This document shows, in pieces, positions 45,352 through 54,530 of a stretch of 63,566 nt of DNA (position 1 is the first letter of the stretch; each line of letters opens with the position of its first letter). This DNA comes from Bacteroidota bacterium (GTDB lineage Bacteria > Bacteroidota > Bacteroidia > Bacteroidales > UBA10428). Location of the stretch: positions 1 through 63,566 of the forward strand of contig QKEH01000018.1 in the NCBI GenBank assembly GCA_003252385.1, read 5' to 3'. The position numbers and the translations under genes were made by a program. The notes under the pieces are model-generated. The model saw only the letters and a program-made list of their open reading frames with translations. It was not told where the DNA came from and ran no database searches.

Positions 45352-45720
45352 ATGAAGGGGATTTACACCATTCTGCTCCTATTGCTTTCCAACCTGTTTA
45401 TGACCTTTGCCTGGTACGGCCACCTGAAATTCTCAGAGTGGAATGCTTTCAAAAAACTCGGATTGGCAGCAATTATTCTTATAAGCTGGGCCATAGCCTT
45501 ACTGGAATATTGCTTTCAGGTTCCTGCCAACCGGTTTGGTTATAAAGGCAACGGAGGTGTTTTTAACCTTTGGCAGCTGAAAGTAATTCAGGAAACCATC
45601 ACCCTGTTGGTATTTACCTTGTTTACTCTTCTGGTATTTAAGAATGAAAGTTTGCGATACAATCATATCCTCGGATTTATATTTTTGATATTGGCGGTAT
45701 TTTTTATCTTTAAGAAATAA
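45352..45720 (+). CDS. DMT-like DUF486 membrane protein
   Basis: Small four-helix membrane protein of 122 residues, with helices at about 1-22, 33-52, 68-95 and 100-120. It has the family stretches NLFMTFAWYGHLKF and EYCFQVPANRFGY seen in DUF486 proteins, which resemble half-size drug/metabolite transporters and probably work as dimers. The upstream extension to 45253 has no membrane character, so the ATG at 45352 is chosen. The stop lies 9 bases before the corA start, suggesting one operon. Confidence 0.85.
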   Translation: MKGIYTILLLLLSNLFMTFAWYGHLKFSEWNAFKKLGLAAIILISWAIALLEYCFQVPANRFGYKGNGGVFNLWQLKVIQETITLLVFTLFTLLVFKNESLRYNHILGFIFLILAVFFIFKK

Positions 45721-45729
45721 CTGCCTCGC

Positions 45730-46794
45730 ATGCCCCGATTTATTAAAGACCGCTCGAAAGCCAAAGGCGAAGCCCCGGGTTCGCTTATTTTTATTGGCAA
45801 CCAAAAACTTGACACTCCCTTAATCCATCTGATCCAGTACAATACCGAAGGCCTGAACGAATACGATTTCGACACCATCGAAGAGGCCTTTCAGGCCATT
45901 CGTCCCGGCATGGTTAACTGGATTAATGTGGATGGCATACACGACTCGGAACTGCTCCAAAAAATCGGACAGCTCTTTTCGCTGCCCCAACTCCTGCTGG
46001 AAGATTTCATCAATACCGATCAATATCCGCGTTACGAACCAGGTGAAAATTACGATGCTCTGATCCTTAAAATGATACAGCAGACAGACAACAGCCTGCT
46101 TATCAATGCTGAACAGCTGAGTATGGTGTTAGGGGAACATTTTATCCTAACCCTGCAGGAACAACCCGGCGATGTATTTACCCCCATCCGCCACCGGATA
46201 CGCAAGCAAAAAGGCCGCCTGCGCAGCAAAAATGCCGATTACCTGGCCTACGCCCTGCTCGATGCAGTGGTTGAGAATTACAACAACCTGATCGAAAACT
46301 TTGGCCGCCGTGTTGAAGATATCGACGATATCATCTTTCAAAATAACGGAAACAACTTGGTAAGTACCATCTACAAACTAAAAACCGAGTTGAATTTCCT
46401 TCGAAAATCCATCCGCCCCTTTCGCGATGTGGCAGCGCAGTTATTGAAATCCGAAGAAACCTTCTTCGAACCGGACAACAAGCAATACTTAGCCGATTTA
46501 CATGGCGAAGTGCATCAGGCAATTGAGAATATCGAATTTTACATGAGCCTGTTGTCGGATCAGCTGAACACGCACCATACCAACATACAGAATCGCCAAA
46601 ACGAGGTAATGAAAGTGCTTACCGTATTTGCCTCCATATTTATACCATTAACCTTTCTGGCTGGTATTTATGGCATGAACTTTAAATACTTTCCCGAGCT
46701 GAATTACCAGTTTTCGTACCCTGCTTTTTGGCTGGCTTCCCTAAGCATTGTTACGGTGCTGTTGCTGTATTTTAAACGAAAAAAATGGTTGTAA
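45730..46794 (+). CDS. corA: Magnesium/cobalt transporter CorA
   Basis: Pentameric inner-membrane Mg2+ channel subunit of 354 residues. The large N-terminal cytosolic domain (about 1-285) is followed by two C-terminal helices. The selectivity loop signature GMNF is at the end of helix 1 in LAGIYGMNFKYFPEL, and the protein ends in the basic tail KRKKWL. It follows the DUF486 gene by 9 bases and is convergent with the Usp gene across 32 bases. Confidence 0.95.
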   Translation: MPRFIKDRSKAKGEAPGSLIFIGNQKLDTPLIHLIQYNTEGLNEYDFDTIEEAFQAIRPGMVNWINVDGIHDSELLQKIGQLFSLPQLLLEDFINTDQYPRYEPGENYDALILKMIQQTDNSLLINAEQLSMVLGEHFILTLQEQPGDVFTPIRHRIRKQKGRLRSKNADYLAYALLDAVVENYNNLIENFGRRVEDIDDIIFQNNGNNLVSTIYKLKTELNFLRKSIRPFRDVAAQLLKSEETFFEPDNKQYLADLHGEVHQAIENIEFYMSLLSDQLNTHHTNIQNRQNEVMKVLTVFASIFIPLTFLAGIYGMNFKYFPELNYQFSYPAFWLASLSIVTVLLLYFKRKKWL

Positions 46795-46826
46795 GCACCC
46801 GTTGCTTGATACGGGGCACCCTAATT

Positions 46827-47621
46827 TTATAAGGACACAGTCGGCGGGGCAGGCATTTTTCCAGGTGCCAGGACAACTCCAGGCCAGGTAAGTCCTTCGC
46901 CCTGGCTCGCAAGCGTTTGCATCATTCGAAGTTCATCGGCCCACAGAATGGGAATGGAATCGGTATCGGTCTGAAGCAAATCCTTCAATATGAGTTCCCC
47001 ATCGCCGGGGTTTTTCCGCATGGTGGTCATGCAGGGAACGTTCTCCTTCTCCACGAGACGTTTGATGTCGTCCACCTTTTCTTTATAGAGTTTTGCCCGG
47101 TTGGGTGTATCAATATACGATACTACCTTTAACGAGGCATTGAGCAGCAGGCAGATATCGATACTGTCCTGTATATTTTGGTAATAGGAAGCATTTAGGT
47201 TTACCGGCAGTAAAAGTGTAGTACCCGACAGCAGTTGCCCAAACAGGATCACCGAAGGTATTTTCAGTTCAAACAAAGCCTGCGAAAGAGCCGGCAAATG
47301 GTTGGCTTGCATAATCAGCAAATCGATATTCAGGTTTCCGCTTATTTGAACAATCCGCTCCGAGGCTTTACCCCGGGTGACTATAATGTCGAACTCGGGC
47401 TTGCCTTGGGTAAAATGGGCATTCACCCGCTGAGATAGCTCAATTTCCACTTTTCTGCGTTGCTGGGCACTGTCGGCTTCATCGAGTACTTCCGAGTCGT
47501 CAATTACTGCCAGACAGCTCAGTCGGCCCTGGATATCCTGAGCCAGCCGACCAGCATTCATGAGTAAATTTGCAGTATCTCGGGAAATATCAACAGGAAC
47601 CAGTATTTTTTTACGACGCAT
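46827..47621 (-). CDS. Universal stress protein-like (two degenerate Usp domains)
   Basis: Cytosolic protein of 264 residues. The first Usp fold is clear (KKILVPVDISRDTANLLMNA, then NIDLLIMQANH), but the ATP-binding Gly-x2-Gly-x9-Gly-Ser signature is not intact; the equivalent region reads PALSQALFELKIPS. The second half (TTLLLPVNLNASYYQNIQDS onward) repeats the fold more loosely. Probably a non-ATP-binding tandem Usp with a regulatory role. It is a single gene between convergent corA and the nitrilase fusion. Confidence 0.75.
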   Translation of the reverse strand: MRRKKILVPVDISRDTANLLMNAGRLAQDIQGRLSCLAVIDDSEVLDEADSAQQRRKVEIELSQRVNAHFTQGKPEFDIIVTRGKASERIVQISGNLNIDLLIMQANHLPALSQALFELKIPSVILFGQLLSGTTLLLPVNLNASYYQNIQDSIDICLLLNASLKVVSYIDTPNRAKLYKEKVDDIKRLVEKENVPCMTTMRKNPGDGELILKDLLQTDTDSIPILWADELRMMQTLASQGEGLTWPGVVLAPGKMPAPPTVSL

Positions 47622-47823
47622 AAACGGGATATTTACAATTAGACTGGCTTATGGCCGGAGGTCACATACTTTTCCAGGTGCTGCGCGTTTATTTAAGCGC
47701 TTTCGTCGAAAAGGCGACAAGTAACTTTATGTACCGCGAAAATGGACTTATAAAAGGGTCGTATACAGGATCCGTAGGTTACTTCGCACGTAAACAGGTT
47801 CGGATTAGCTGACGAAACATACT

Positions 47824-49344
47824 TCAGGACTTTCGCCGAAGATGGTATAAATCCTTACGCCGATCCTTCAGGTTACGCACACTCCCGTGCTCATGGAGTT
47901 CCTTCAGCAGTTCCAAATCCAGATCGGCAATCAGGGTCATCTCGGTATTGGGTGTAGCCTCAGCCTTAACCGCATAAGAGGGAAACGCAAAGTCGGATGG
48001 GGTAAACACTGCCGACTGAGCATACTGAATATCCATATTATTCACCCTGGGCAAATTACCCACACAGCCGGCAATTGCCACATAGCACTCGTTTTCAATA
48101 GCCCGTGCCTGAGCGCAGCGCCGCACCCGATAATAGCCATTCTGCGTTTCGGTTAGGAATGGTACAAATAAAAGTTTCACTCCTTCATCGGCATAGAGGC
48201 GAGCCAACTCCGGAAATTCCACATCGTAGCATATCAAAATGCCCACTCGCCCGCAATCGGTATCAAAGGTTTTCAGTTCGTCGCCTCCGGCCATACCCCA
48301 GGCCGATACCTCGGAAGGTGTTAAATGAATTTTCCGATACGAATCCCACGAGCCATCGCGACGGCACAAATACGAAACATTGTAAAGTAAATTGTTCTCC
48401 ACTAACGGCATACTGCCCGTAATAATATTTACATTATAGGATACCGCAAACGACTGAAACTTATCGCGCAGTGGTTCGGCATATTTTGCAAGCTCCCTAA
48501 TGGCACGTGCCTCGCCCAAATGATTGTATTCCGCCATAAGCGGCGCATTGAAAAATTCAGGAAACAGTATAAAATCGGACTGGTAGTCGCTCACCGCATC
48601 GATAAAATATTCCATTTGTTCCACAATGGCATCAAAAGATGAAAAAAGACGCATTTGCCATTGAACAATTCCCAGGCGCACCACTTTCTTTTCCACATTG
48701 ATCAGCTTTTCCTGTGCCTGATAGTAAATATTGTTCCATTCGAGCAGGGTGGCAAACTCCTCCGACTCGGTATCGTCCGGAAGATAATTGCCCAGGACTT
48801 TTTTCACGTGAAAATCGTTGGACAGCTGAAAGGTGAGTGTTGGATCGTAAATTTCCTTTACCCGAACTTTCTGGATGTACTCACGGGGTGTTAGTTCGCC
48901 GGAATATTTACTGTAATTCGGAATGCGTCCCCCGGCCATAATGGCCCGCAAATTCAGGTTTTCACAAAGTTCCTTCCGGGCATCGTACAAGCGCCGCCCC
49001 AAGCGCATGCCCCGGTATTTGGGATGCACAAACACATCGATTCCATAGAGTATATCCCCATCGGGGTTGTGCGTGCTAAACGTATAGTTTCCGGTAATTT
49101 GTGGATAGGTATGCTGTTTTTCCACCAATTCAGAGTCGAGAATAATAGACAGAGCGCTTCCTGCCACTTCGTGGTTCACCAGAACACACAACTGTCCCTC
49201 GGGAAATACACTCAACAGCGATTCTATGGAATCCAGTTCCCAATAAGCTCCTCCAATTTCGGAATAGGCTTCCTTCATGGCCTTCACCAACCCCAGATAA
49301 TCGTCCATGAGTAAATTTCGCAACTCTATAAATGGTTCATCCAT
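47824..49344 (-). CDS. GNAT acetyltransferase fused to carbon-nitrogen hydrolase (nitrilase family)
   Basis: Two-domain protein of 506 residues. The N-terminal GNAT domain (about 1-210) contains DVFVHPKYRGMRLGRRLYD, the acetyl-CoA loop. The C-terminal nitrilase-type domain (about 220-490) has the full catalytic triad: Glu in LFPEFFNAP, Lys in YRKIHLTPSE and Cys in GILICYDVEFPE. This fusion is known across bacteria, with an unsettled substrate; amide repair or release of a small amide are possible. The ATG at 49344 is chosen over one nine residues upstream. The arginine decarboxylase gene lies 3.2 kb away, so a polyamine link is only speculative. Confidence 0.9.
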   Translation of the reverse strand: MDEPFIELRNLLMDDYLGLVKAMKEAYSEIGGAYWELDSIESLLSVFPEGQLCVLVNHEVAGSALSIILDSELVEKQHTYPQITGNYTFSTHNPDGDILYGIDVFVHPKYRGMRLGRRLYDARKELCENLNLRAIMAGGRIPNYSKYSGELTPREYIQKVRVKEIYDPTLTFQLSNDFHVKKVLGNYLPDDTESEEFATLLEWNNIYYQAQEKLINVEKKVVRLGIVQWQMRLFSSFDAIVEQMEYFIDAVSDYQSDFILFPEFFNAPLMAEYNHLGEARAIRELAKYAEPLRDKFQSFAVSYNVNIITGSMPLVENNLLYNVSYLCRRDGSWDSYRKIHLTPSEVSAWGMAGGDELKTFDTDCGRVGILICYDVEFPELARLYADEGVKLLFVPFLTETQNGYYRVRRCAQARAIENECYVAIAGCVGNLPRVNNMDIQYAQSAVFTPSDFAFPSYAVKAEATPNTEMTLIADLDLELLKELHEHGSVRNLKDRRKDLYHLRRKS

Positions 49345-49792
49345 AAATTCTACGATCAAAAGTTTTATCATTCATTTCGAACTCAAGATGACAAATGGTC
49401 AACCCCGGTATTACGGAAACAACAGCTTCATCTCCCGCTGCAAAGAAAGTCACCTTCCCTGTCCGCTGGCTGCCTCGCTTTTAAAGCACTACCCATGCGG
49501 TCTGTCAGAAAGAAACCATTCTTCCACACTATAAGCAGGAAGTTAGTCATCCATTCCCTAAAAGCCAAACAGGAATTGGTAAAGCTGATGTGAATTTTAT
49601 GCATAGACCAGCTTTTGCAGAAGATGGATCCTACGGACACCACGTATTCCATTTATAGATGCACGCATAGCCATACCTCGTAAAATGGGGTTGAAAGGGT
49701 CTTCATTTACTGACTGCTTCTTACAACAGGTGGAACAAATTTTTATAAATTTGAAGCACCATACGACTTACTGAAATACTAACCTGCGGCTT
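49345..49792. other. Intergenic region between nitrilase fusion and orphan gene
   Basis: This 448-base gap between divergent genes has no convincing ORF. A TAAATTTG box (49746-49753) that matches TAnnTTTG lies 39 bases before the downstream gene and is its likely -7 element, although no TTTG was found at -33. The remainder shows nothing recognised. Confidence 0.5.
49746..49753 (+). promoter_or_regulatory. Candidate -7 box of the sulfotransferase-like gene
   Basis: TAAATTTG matches TAnnTTTG, 39 bases before the start codon at 49793; no matching -33 element was seen. Confidence 0.4.
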
Positions 49793-50395
49793 ATGAACCT
49801 GTTTTTTCGAAAATTTATCCTGCACAAGTATTCCGATCAGATTACGGAATTAGGTAAACAACCGGTTTTTATCGTATCCGACCAGCCGAAGGCCGCCCGT
49901 GAATTGGCGGTAACCCTGAACGAGCATCGTAATATACAAGTGGCACAACACGATACCCCCCTGCTTCACGATATAGGTACCATGGCCTATGTTCAGTTTA
50001 TAGGCCCCGACAGCAACTATTACCAACAATGCTCGCAACTGGATTCCGACCATTTGGAAGAATTTCTGCGTAAACTCAGCCTGAAAAACACTTTCGGCAA
50101 AGATTACGGTTTCAATATCAATCCCCTGAAGCGGTCAGAGGCTAAGAAGCTAAAACATAACATGCATGCCTTCCGCTGGGGAGCCTGCATCCATCCCGAT
50201 GAGAAAACCTTTGCTGGTTTATGTCATCTGTTTCCAAAGCTAAAACTCATTTACCTTACCGATCCTACTTCCCCCGGCACCCCCTTGCAATACCTGCGCA
50301 ACAGCTCCAGATGTCTGTGCATTGCAGTTACCGAATATCGTAATCAGCCTGGGGCGATGCTTTCCAGAATCAGGAATTTTCTCGAGGTGGAATAA
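49793..50395 (+). CDS. Uncharacterised protein, distantly sulfotransferase-like
   Basis: Protein of 200 residues with no confident family. The N-terminal stretch QPVFIVSDQPKAARELAVTL, followed by NEHRNIQ, mimics the layout of the PAPS 5'-phosphate loop of sulfotransferases (strand, loop, helix, short turn), but the usual GxPRSGTT loop residues are missing. The segment KLIYLTDPTSPGTPLQYLRN resembles the 3'-phosphate region (Arg-Asp-Pro type) and also lacks the Arg. Catalysis therefore looks unlikely. It ends shortly before the convergent MBL gene; a second frame past the stop may hold a displaced C-terminus (see findings). Confidence 0.5.
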   Translation: MNLFFRKFILHKYSDQITELGKQPVFIVSDQPKAARELAVTLNEHRNIQVAQHDTPLLHDIGTMAYVQFIGPDSNYYQQCSQLDSDHLEEFLRKLSLKNTFGKDYGFNINPLKRSEAKKLKHNMHAFRWGACIHPDEKTFAGLCHLFPKLKLIYLTDPTSPGTPLQYLRNSSRCLCIAVTEYRNQPGAMLSRIRNFLEVE

Positions 50396-50551
50396 AGCGG
50401 AAAGTGGAACATGGCGTTCGTTTGGTAAGCCCTTGCATATGAACCACATCCAGGAAGCGAACTCCAGCCTCGCCCACATGTATAATCTACTCCGGAAAAG
50501 AACCCGTATTGTGCTACAATCCACAAACGCACTGTTCTTGAACAGAACCCA

Positions 50552-51274
50552 TTACAACGAATCGAACAAAGTGTTATATTCGGCAAATCCATAATGCGCA
50601 GTAAACACATACTGCACACCGGTGAGCCCATCAATTTTAGACTTCGATGCCACAGAGGTTTCAGTATCCATATTGAACTTTTCATTAAACGGGGTCAGCC
50701 TTCCATCCTTCAAACCTGCCAGATCGCCGGTAAACAGCAGACGGCCGTCTACCTCGTAACACATTGATCCCGGAGTATGACCTTCGGTAAGAATGCCCCG
50801 TACCCGGGTACCATTTGCCCATACCTCCTGCAGATCGGCCAGGGTGGTATATGGAACTTCCAATTTGTTTTTAAAAAAAAGCATCCGCGGCGTGGTGCCA
50901 TCAATCATCTGCTCTTCGGCTTTAGAAACATACACTTCCGCATTTTTAAATAACCCTGCAGCGGCTACATGATCGTAATCGGTATGCGTTAAAAAAACCG
51001 CCACCACATTCAATGGATCTATTTGTAGTTTCCGCAGTCCCTTTTGAATGGTTTCTGCATGACCACCGGCATCGAACGCAATGTATTTCCCCTCTTTTTC
51101 TACCAGGAACATATTCACCATATCATCCTGAATGGCAAACACCCCCGATACCAGCTCCCCGGTGGGAAGACTATCCATGAGCGCGGTTTCCTGATTTATC
51201 TGATAAAAAACAAAAGCTACATACCCAACAATACCGAGTACCAGAGCCGATAAAACAATCCATACTTTCTTCAT
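50552..51274 (-). CDS. Membrane-anchored MBL-fold metallo-hydrolase
   Basis: Metallo-beta-lactamase-fold hydrolase of 240 residues. An N-terminal hydrophobic helix (VWIVLSALVLGIVGYVAFVF, about residues 4-23) anchors it in the membrane or serves as an uncleaved signal. The metal motif is HTDYDH (the first His of the usual HxHxDH spacing, then Thr-Asp-Tyr-Asp-His), followed by GHTPGSMCY and TAHYGFAEYN with later ligands. The ATG at 51274 gives a sensible signal; a longer frame to 51349 is open but unlike a signal peptide. Substrate unknown. Confidence 0.85.
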   Translation of the reverse strand: MKKVWIVLSALVLGIVGYVAFVFYQINQETALMDSLPTGELVSGVFAIQDDMVNMFLVEKEGKYIAFDAGGHAETIQKGLRKLQIDPLNVVAVFLTHTDYDHVAAAGLFKNAEVYVSKAEEQMIDGTTPRMLFFKNKLEVPYTTLADLQEVWANGTRVRGILTEGHTPGSMCYEVDGRLLFTGDLAGLKDGRLTPFNEKFNMDTETSVASKSKIDGLTGVQYVFTAHYGFAEYNTLFDSL

Positions 51275-51493
51275 ATTTTTTGATTTAGTAAATTTTGATG
51301 GCGTATAATTACAATACAAAATTGACGTTAAGTACCCATTTTCAGCCAAGTCCCGGTTTTTACCGGTGTATGCAGGAACCTAAACCTGTCAGTCACGTAA
51401 TAGCAAATTCCTGTAACAGGAGATGGCTAATTTGGAATGATCCTAAAGAAAAGATATCCATAAATGCATGGTATGGCTAGCACTCTTTTTTTC

Positions 51494-51501
51494 TACTTTT
51501 G
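51494..51501 (+). promoter_or_regulatory. Candidate -7 box upstream of the phosphohexomutase
   Basis: TACTTTTG matches TAnnTTTG, 190 bases before the gene start, within the 417-base gap between the MBL and phosphohexomutase genes. No TTTG at -33 spacing. It would give a long leader that includes the 22-codon frame at 51627. Confidence 0.35.
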
Positions 51502-51626
51502 CAAGACGCTAGGCAGTGCTTGCAGAAAAACGTGCCAGTTCGCAAACTCCGTAAAAAGAGAGCAGCCAACTCATTGTGAACGAGCGGGCTCCTTTCAAAT
51601 CAACTCAGGAGATAAACGAAGGCAAC

Positions 51627-51695
51627 ATGAAACTTTTTCGGATTTTACCGCAATCACGAAGTATTAACAACACTATCCATCATAAAAAAAAATGA
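51627..51695 (+). CDS. Candidate leader ORF overlapping the phosphohexomutase start
   Basis: A 22-codon frame (MKLFRILPQSRSINN, then TIHHKKK) begins at 51627 with AGGAG 20 bases upstream and ends at a TGA that overlaps the next ATG by four bases (ATGA). Its position suggests translational coupling to the mutase. The run of A before the junction might also promote slippage. Translation is unproven and the short peptide could be chance. Confidence 0.35.
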   Translation: MKLFRILPQSRSINNTIHHKKK

Positions 51696-53437
51696 AGACC
51701 GGAGATTTAGTAAGCGAAGTGAAAGCAAAAGCCCAAATGTGGCTTGATGGCAACTACGACCAAAAAACCAAAGAACAAATTCAGAACCTTATTGACCATG
51801 ACGAGAAAGAACTGATTGAAAGTTTTTATCGCGACCTGGAATTTGGGACCGGAGGTCTGCGAGGCATTATGGGAGTAGGAACCAACCGCATGAATATTTA
51901 TACGGTGGGCATGGCCACCCAGGGGCTAACCAACTACGTAAAGCAGAATTTCAAGGATCTGCCGCAGATTAAAGTAGCCGTTGCTCACGATTCGCGCAAT
52001 AACAGCCGTTTATTTGCCGAAACCACGGCTCATATCTTTGCGGCCAACGGATTTAAAGTATACCTCTTTGAATCGCTGCGCCCTACCCCCGAATTATCGT
52101 TTGCCATCCGCTACTATGGTTGCCAGAGCGGAGTGGTTATCACCGCATCGCACAACCCCAAAGAATACAACGGATACAAGGCATACTGGGACGATGGCGG
52201 ACAGGTAATTGCCCCGCACGATAAAAACATCATCGGAGAAGTGATGAAAATCCGGTCGGTGGACGAAGTAAAATTCAAAGGTGGAGATTCCAATATCGAA
52301 ATGATTGGTGATGCTTTCGATGAAATCTACACCGATGAGATTAAAAAACTTTCGCTGGCATCGGATGTGATTGCACGGCAGAAAGACATGAAAATTGTAT
52401 ACACTCCGATACATGGCACAGGTGTAAAGCTGGTTCCCCAGGTACTTCGCAAATTGGGCTTCACCAATATTATTAATGTTCCCGAGCAGGATATTGCCGA
52501 TGGCAACTTTCCAACGGTTCATTCGCCCAACCCGGAAGAAACCGCCGCCCTGGCCATGGCCATGGATAAAGGCCGCCAAACCGATGCCGATATTGTGATG
52601 GCCACCGACCCCGATGCGGATCGTGTTGGCATCGCCGTAAAAGACAACCAGGGTGAATGGACCATTCTGAATGGCAACCAAACCGCTGCTATACTCATTA
52701 ACTACCTCCTGGCCAAATGGAGCGAAAAAGGCAAACTGAAAGGTAAAGAGTACATTGTAAAAACCATTGTTACCACCGAACTTCTTGCCGAGATTGCCGC
52801 ACAATACAAGGTTCCCTGTTTTGATGTGCTTACAGGCTTTAAATACATTGCCGACATCATTAAGAAGAAAGAAGGCGGAATGACCTTTATTGGAGGGGGA
52901 GAGGAAAGTTACGGCTACCTGGCCGGTGAATTTGTTCGCGACAAGGATGCTGTTATGGCTTGCGCGCTTATTGCGGAAGCAGCTGCCTGGGCTAAAGACC
53001 AGGGCAAATCGCTATTCGATTTGTTATTGAGCATTTATGCCGATTATTCCTTTTACAAGGAAGACCTCGTATCCGTGGTTAAAAAAGGCAAGGAAGGATC
53101 GGAAGAAATACAACAAATGATGAAAAACTTCCGCAGCACCCCCCCGGTTGCCATTAATGGTTCTGCGGTGGTTAAAATTGCCGATTACCAAAGCAGCGTA
53201 ATCAAGCTGGTTCAGGAAGGTAAAGTGGAAAAGATTGATTTACCCGCTTCCAATGTACTCCAGTTTTTCACCGAAGACGGATCAAAAATATCAGTCCGCC
53301 CATCGGGTACCGAACCGAAAATTAAATTTTATGTAAGCGTGTGTTCCAAGCTCCCTTCTGTAGCGCAATACCAGGCAGTCGATGCTCAGATGAAAGCTCG
53401 TATTGATGGTATCAAAAGCGATTTAGGAATAAATTAA
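51692..53437 (+). CDS. Phosphohexomutase (phosphoglucomutase/phosphomannomutase)
   Basis: Alpha-D-phosphohexomutase of 581 residues, a cytosolic enzyme interconverting hexose 1- and 6-phosphates. Four domains can be placed: active-site phosphoserine loop [13 protein letters not shown] near residue 151, the metal loop DPDADRVG near 305, the sugar-binding loop [10 protein letters not shown] near 405, and the phosphate-binding [12 protein letters not shown] near 535. Length and motif wording fit the long PgcA-like form. It could feed glucose 1-phosphate to the rfbA and UDP-glucose pathways in this window. A perfect 15-bp hairpin follows its stop. Confidence 0.95.
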   Translation: MKTGDLVSEVKAKAQMWLDGNYDQKTKEQIQNLIDHDEKELIESFYRDLEFGTGGLRGIMGVGTNRMNIYTVGMATQGLTNYVKQNFKDLPQIKVAVAHDSRNNSRLFAETTAHIFAANGFKVYLFESLRPTPELSFAIRYYGCQSGVVITASHNPKEYNGYKAYWDDGGQVIAPHDKNIIGEVMKIRSVDEVKFKGGDSNIEMIGDAFDEIYTDEIKKLSLASDVIARQKDMKIVYTPIHGTGVKLVPQVLRKLGFTNIINVPEQDIADGNFPTVHSPNPEETAALAMAMDKGRQTDADIVMATDPDADRVGIAVKDNQGEWTILNGNQTAAILINYLLAKWSEKGKLKGKEYIVKTIVTTELLAEIAAQYKVPCFDVLTGFKYIADIIKKKEGGMTFIGGGEESYGYLAGEFVRDKDAVMACALIAEAAAWAKDQGKSLFDLLLSIYADYSFYKEDLVSVVKKGKEGSEEIQQMMKNFRSTPPVAINGSAVVKIADYQSSVIKLVQEGKVEKIDLPASNVLQFFTEDGSKISVRPSGTEPKIKFYVSVCSKLPSVAQYQAVDAQMKARIDGIKSDLGIN

Positions 53438-53442
53438 ATACA

Positions 53443-53477
53443 AGCATAAGTGGGATGGACTTCATCCCACTTATGCT
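53443..53477 (+). terminator. Perfect 15-bp hairpin between mutase and yjbQ
   Basis: Arms at 53443-53457 and 53463-53477 pair perfectly around the 5-base loop GACTT, 6 bases after the mutase stop and 20 bases before the yjbQ start. There is no T run, so it may act as a partial terminator, an mRNA stabiliser or a processing site in a two-gene transcript. Confidence 0.6.
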
Positions 53478-53496
53478 CTCTACACTTCCAAATGCC

Positions 53497-53913
53497 ATGA
53501 AATCCTACCGAAAAGAACTCTGGTTCAACACCCCCAAACGCCGCGAATTGATAAACATTACCCCCGAAATTGAGCAATGCCTGGCCGAAAGCGGCATTCA
53601 GGAAGGCCTCGTTCTGGTAAATGCCATGCACATTACAGCCAGTGTGTTTATTAACGACGACGAATCGGGGTTGCATCACGACTACGAAGTGTGGCTGGAG
53701 AAACTGGCTCCTGAAAAGCCCTACTCACAATACCGGCACAACGGCTTTGAAGACAATGCCGATGCACACCTGAAACGCACCATTATGGGCCGCGAAGTGG
53801 TGGTTGCCGTTACCAAAGGCCGGCTGGATTTTGGCACCTGGGAACGGATTTTTTACGGCGAGTTCGATGGCAAGCGCAACAAGCGGGTACTGGTTAAGAT
53901 TATTGGGGAGTGA
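53497..53913 (+). CDS. yjbQ: YjbQ family (UPF0047) protein
   Basis: Small protein of 138 residues of the YjbQ family, for which a weak secondary thiamine-phosphate synthase activity is reported and whose true role is open. Hallmarks are [40 protein letters not shown] with conserved His and Asp, and [13 protein letters not shown] near the end. The start at 53497 is chosen because an earlier ATG at 53455 lies inside a perfect hairpin. It is downstream of the phosphohexomutase and may be co-transcribed. Confidence 0.92.
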   Translation: MKSYRKELWFNTPKRRELINITPEIEQCLAESGIQEGLVLVNAMHITASVFINDDESGLHHDYEVWLEKLAPEKPYSQYRHNGFEDNADAHLKRTIMGREVVVAVTKGRLDFGTWERIFYGEFDGKRNKRVLVKIIGE

Positions 53914-53946
53914 GGTAGAAGGCAAAAGGATGATATATCAGTTTCT

Positions 53947-53988
53947 GTACTGAGTATTGAGTACTGAGTACTGAGTACAGGGTACGGG
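53947..53988. repeat. Heptamer tandem repeat, array 1 (GTACTGA unit)
   Basis: Six 7-base units in register: GTACTGA, GTATTGA, GTACTGA, GTACTGA, GTACAGG, GTACGGG, followed by a degenerating GTATAAA. It is downstream of yjbQ, between convergent genes, and shows no coding potential. Confidence 0.85.
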
Positions 53989-54060
53989 GTATAAAAAATT
54001 CTGTACCCACAAAATATCAAAGGCAAAGGCAAAAGTATGTAATAAGGCCTCTCAGTCTCT

Positions 54061-54102
54061 GTACTAACTACTCTGTACCGGGTACTGACTACTATGTACT
54101 CA
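54061..54102. repeat. Heptamer tandem repeat, array 2 (degenerate GTACTGA unit)
   Basis: Six 7-base units in register: GTACTAA, CTACTCT, GTACCGG, GTACTGA, CTACTAT, GTACTCA. It shares the unit and period of the array 73 bases upstream but is more diverged. Confidence 0.75.
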
Positions 54103-54134
54103 TCTAATCCACACGTAATCATCAACTTAAGAAA

Positions 54135-54530
54135 TCATCCCGCATAATGGTCAACATGTTTGCGAGCCAGCACATCTCGAATGGTTTTCTCCGTTTCCTT
54201 TAAGTTAACCGGCTTTTTGAGATAGGCTTCAACTCCGTAATCCATCACCTGCTCAATAGCTTCCTGATCGTGACGGGCACTGATTACAATAACCGGTATT
54301 CCTGAAAAACCAGGATCGGCACGTATTTCGTGGAGAAGCTGAAACCCATCCAGCCGGGGCATCATCAGATCCAGTAATATCAGATCGGGAATGTTTTCCC
54401 GTAAGTGACCCAAAACCTTTGTGCTATCGCTCTCCAGAATGGTTTGTATGGTATCATCACCGTAAAATATGGATTGCAACAGGAACAGATTCATCTCGGA
54501 GTCGTCCACAATCAGTATCTTTTTCTCCAT
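54135..54530 (-). CDS. Single-domain response regulator (CheY-like)
   Basis: Receiver-only protein of 131 residues. The acidic pocket is VDDSEMN (residues 7-13), the phosphorylation Asp is in LILLDLMMPRLDG near residue 54, the conserved Thr/Ser is in VIVISARHD and the Lys in AYLKKPVNLKE. There is no output domain, so it acts by protein contact or as a phosphate relay. It is divergent from the hybrid sensor kinase 304 bases away, a natural candidate partner. Confidence 0.93.
   Translation of the reverse strand: MEKKILIVDDSEMNLFLLQSIFYGDDTIQTILESDSTKVLGHLRENIPDLILLDLMMPRLDGFQLLHEIRADPGFSGIPVIVISARHDQEAIEQVMDYGVEAYLKKPVNLKETEKTIRDVLARKHVDHYAG

Noticed and set aside
53947-54102. CRISPR array
   Set aside because: Units are 7 bases with no unique spacers between them; this is a simple tandem repeat.
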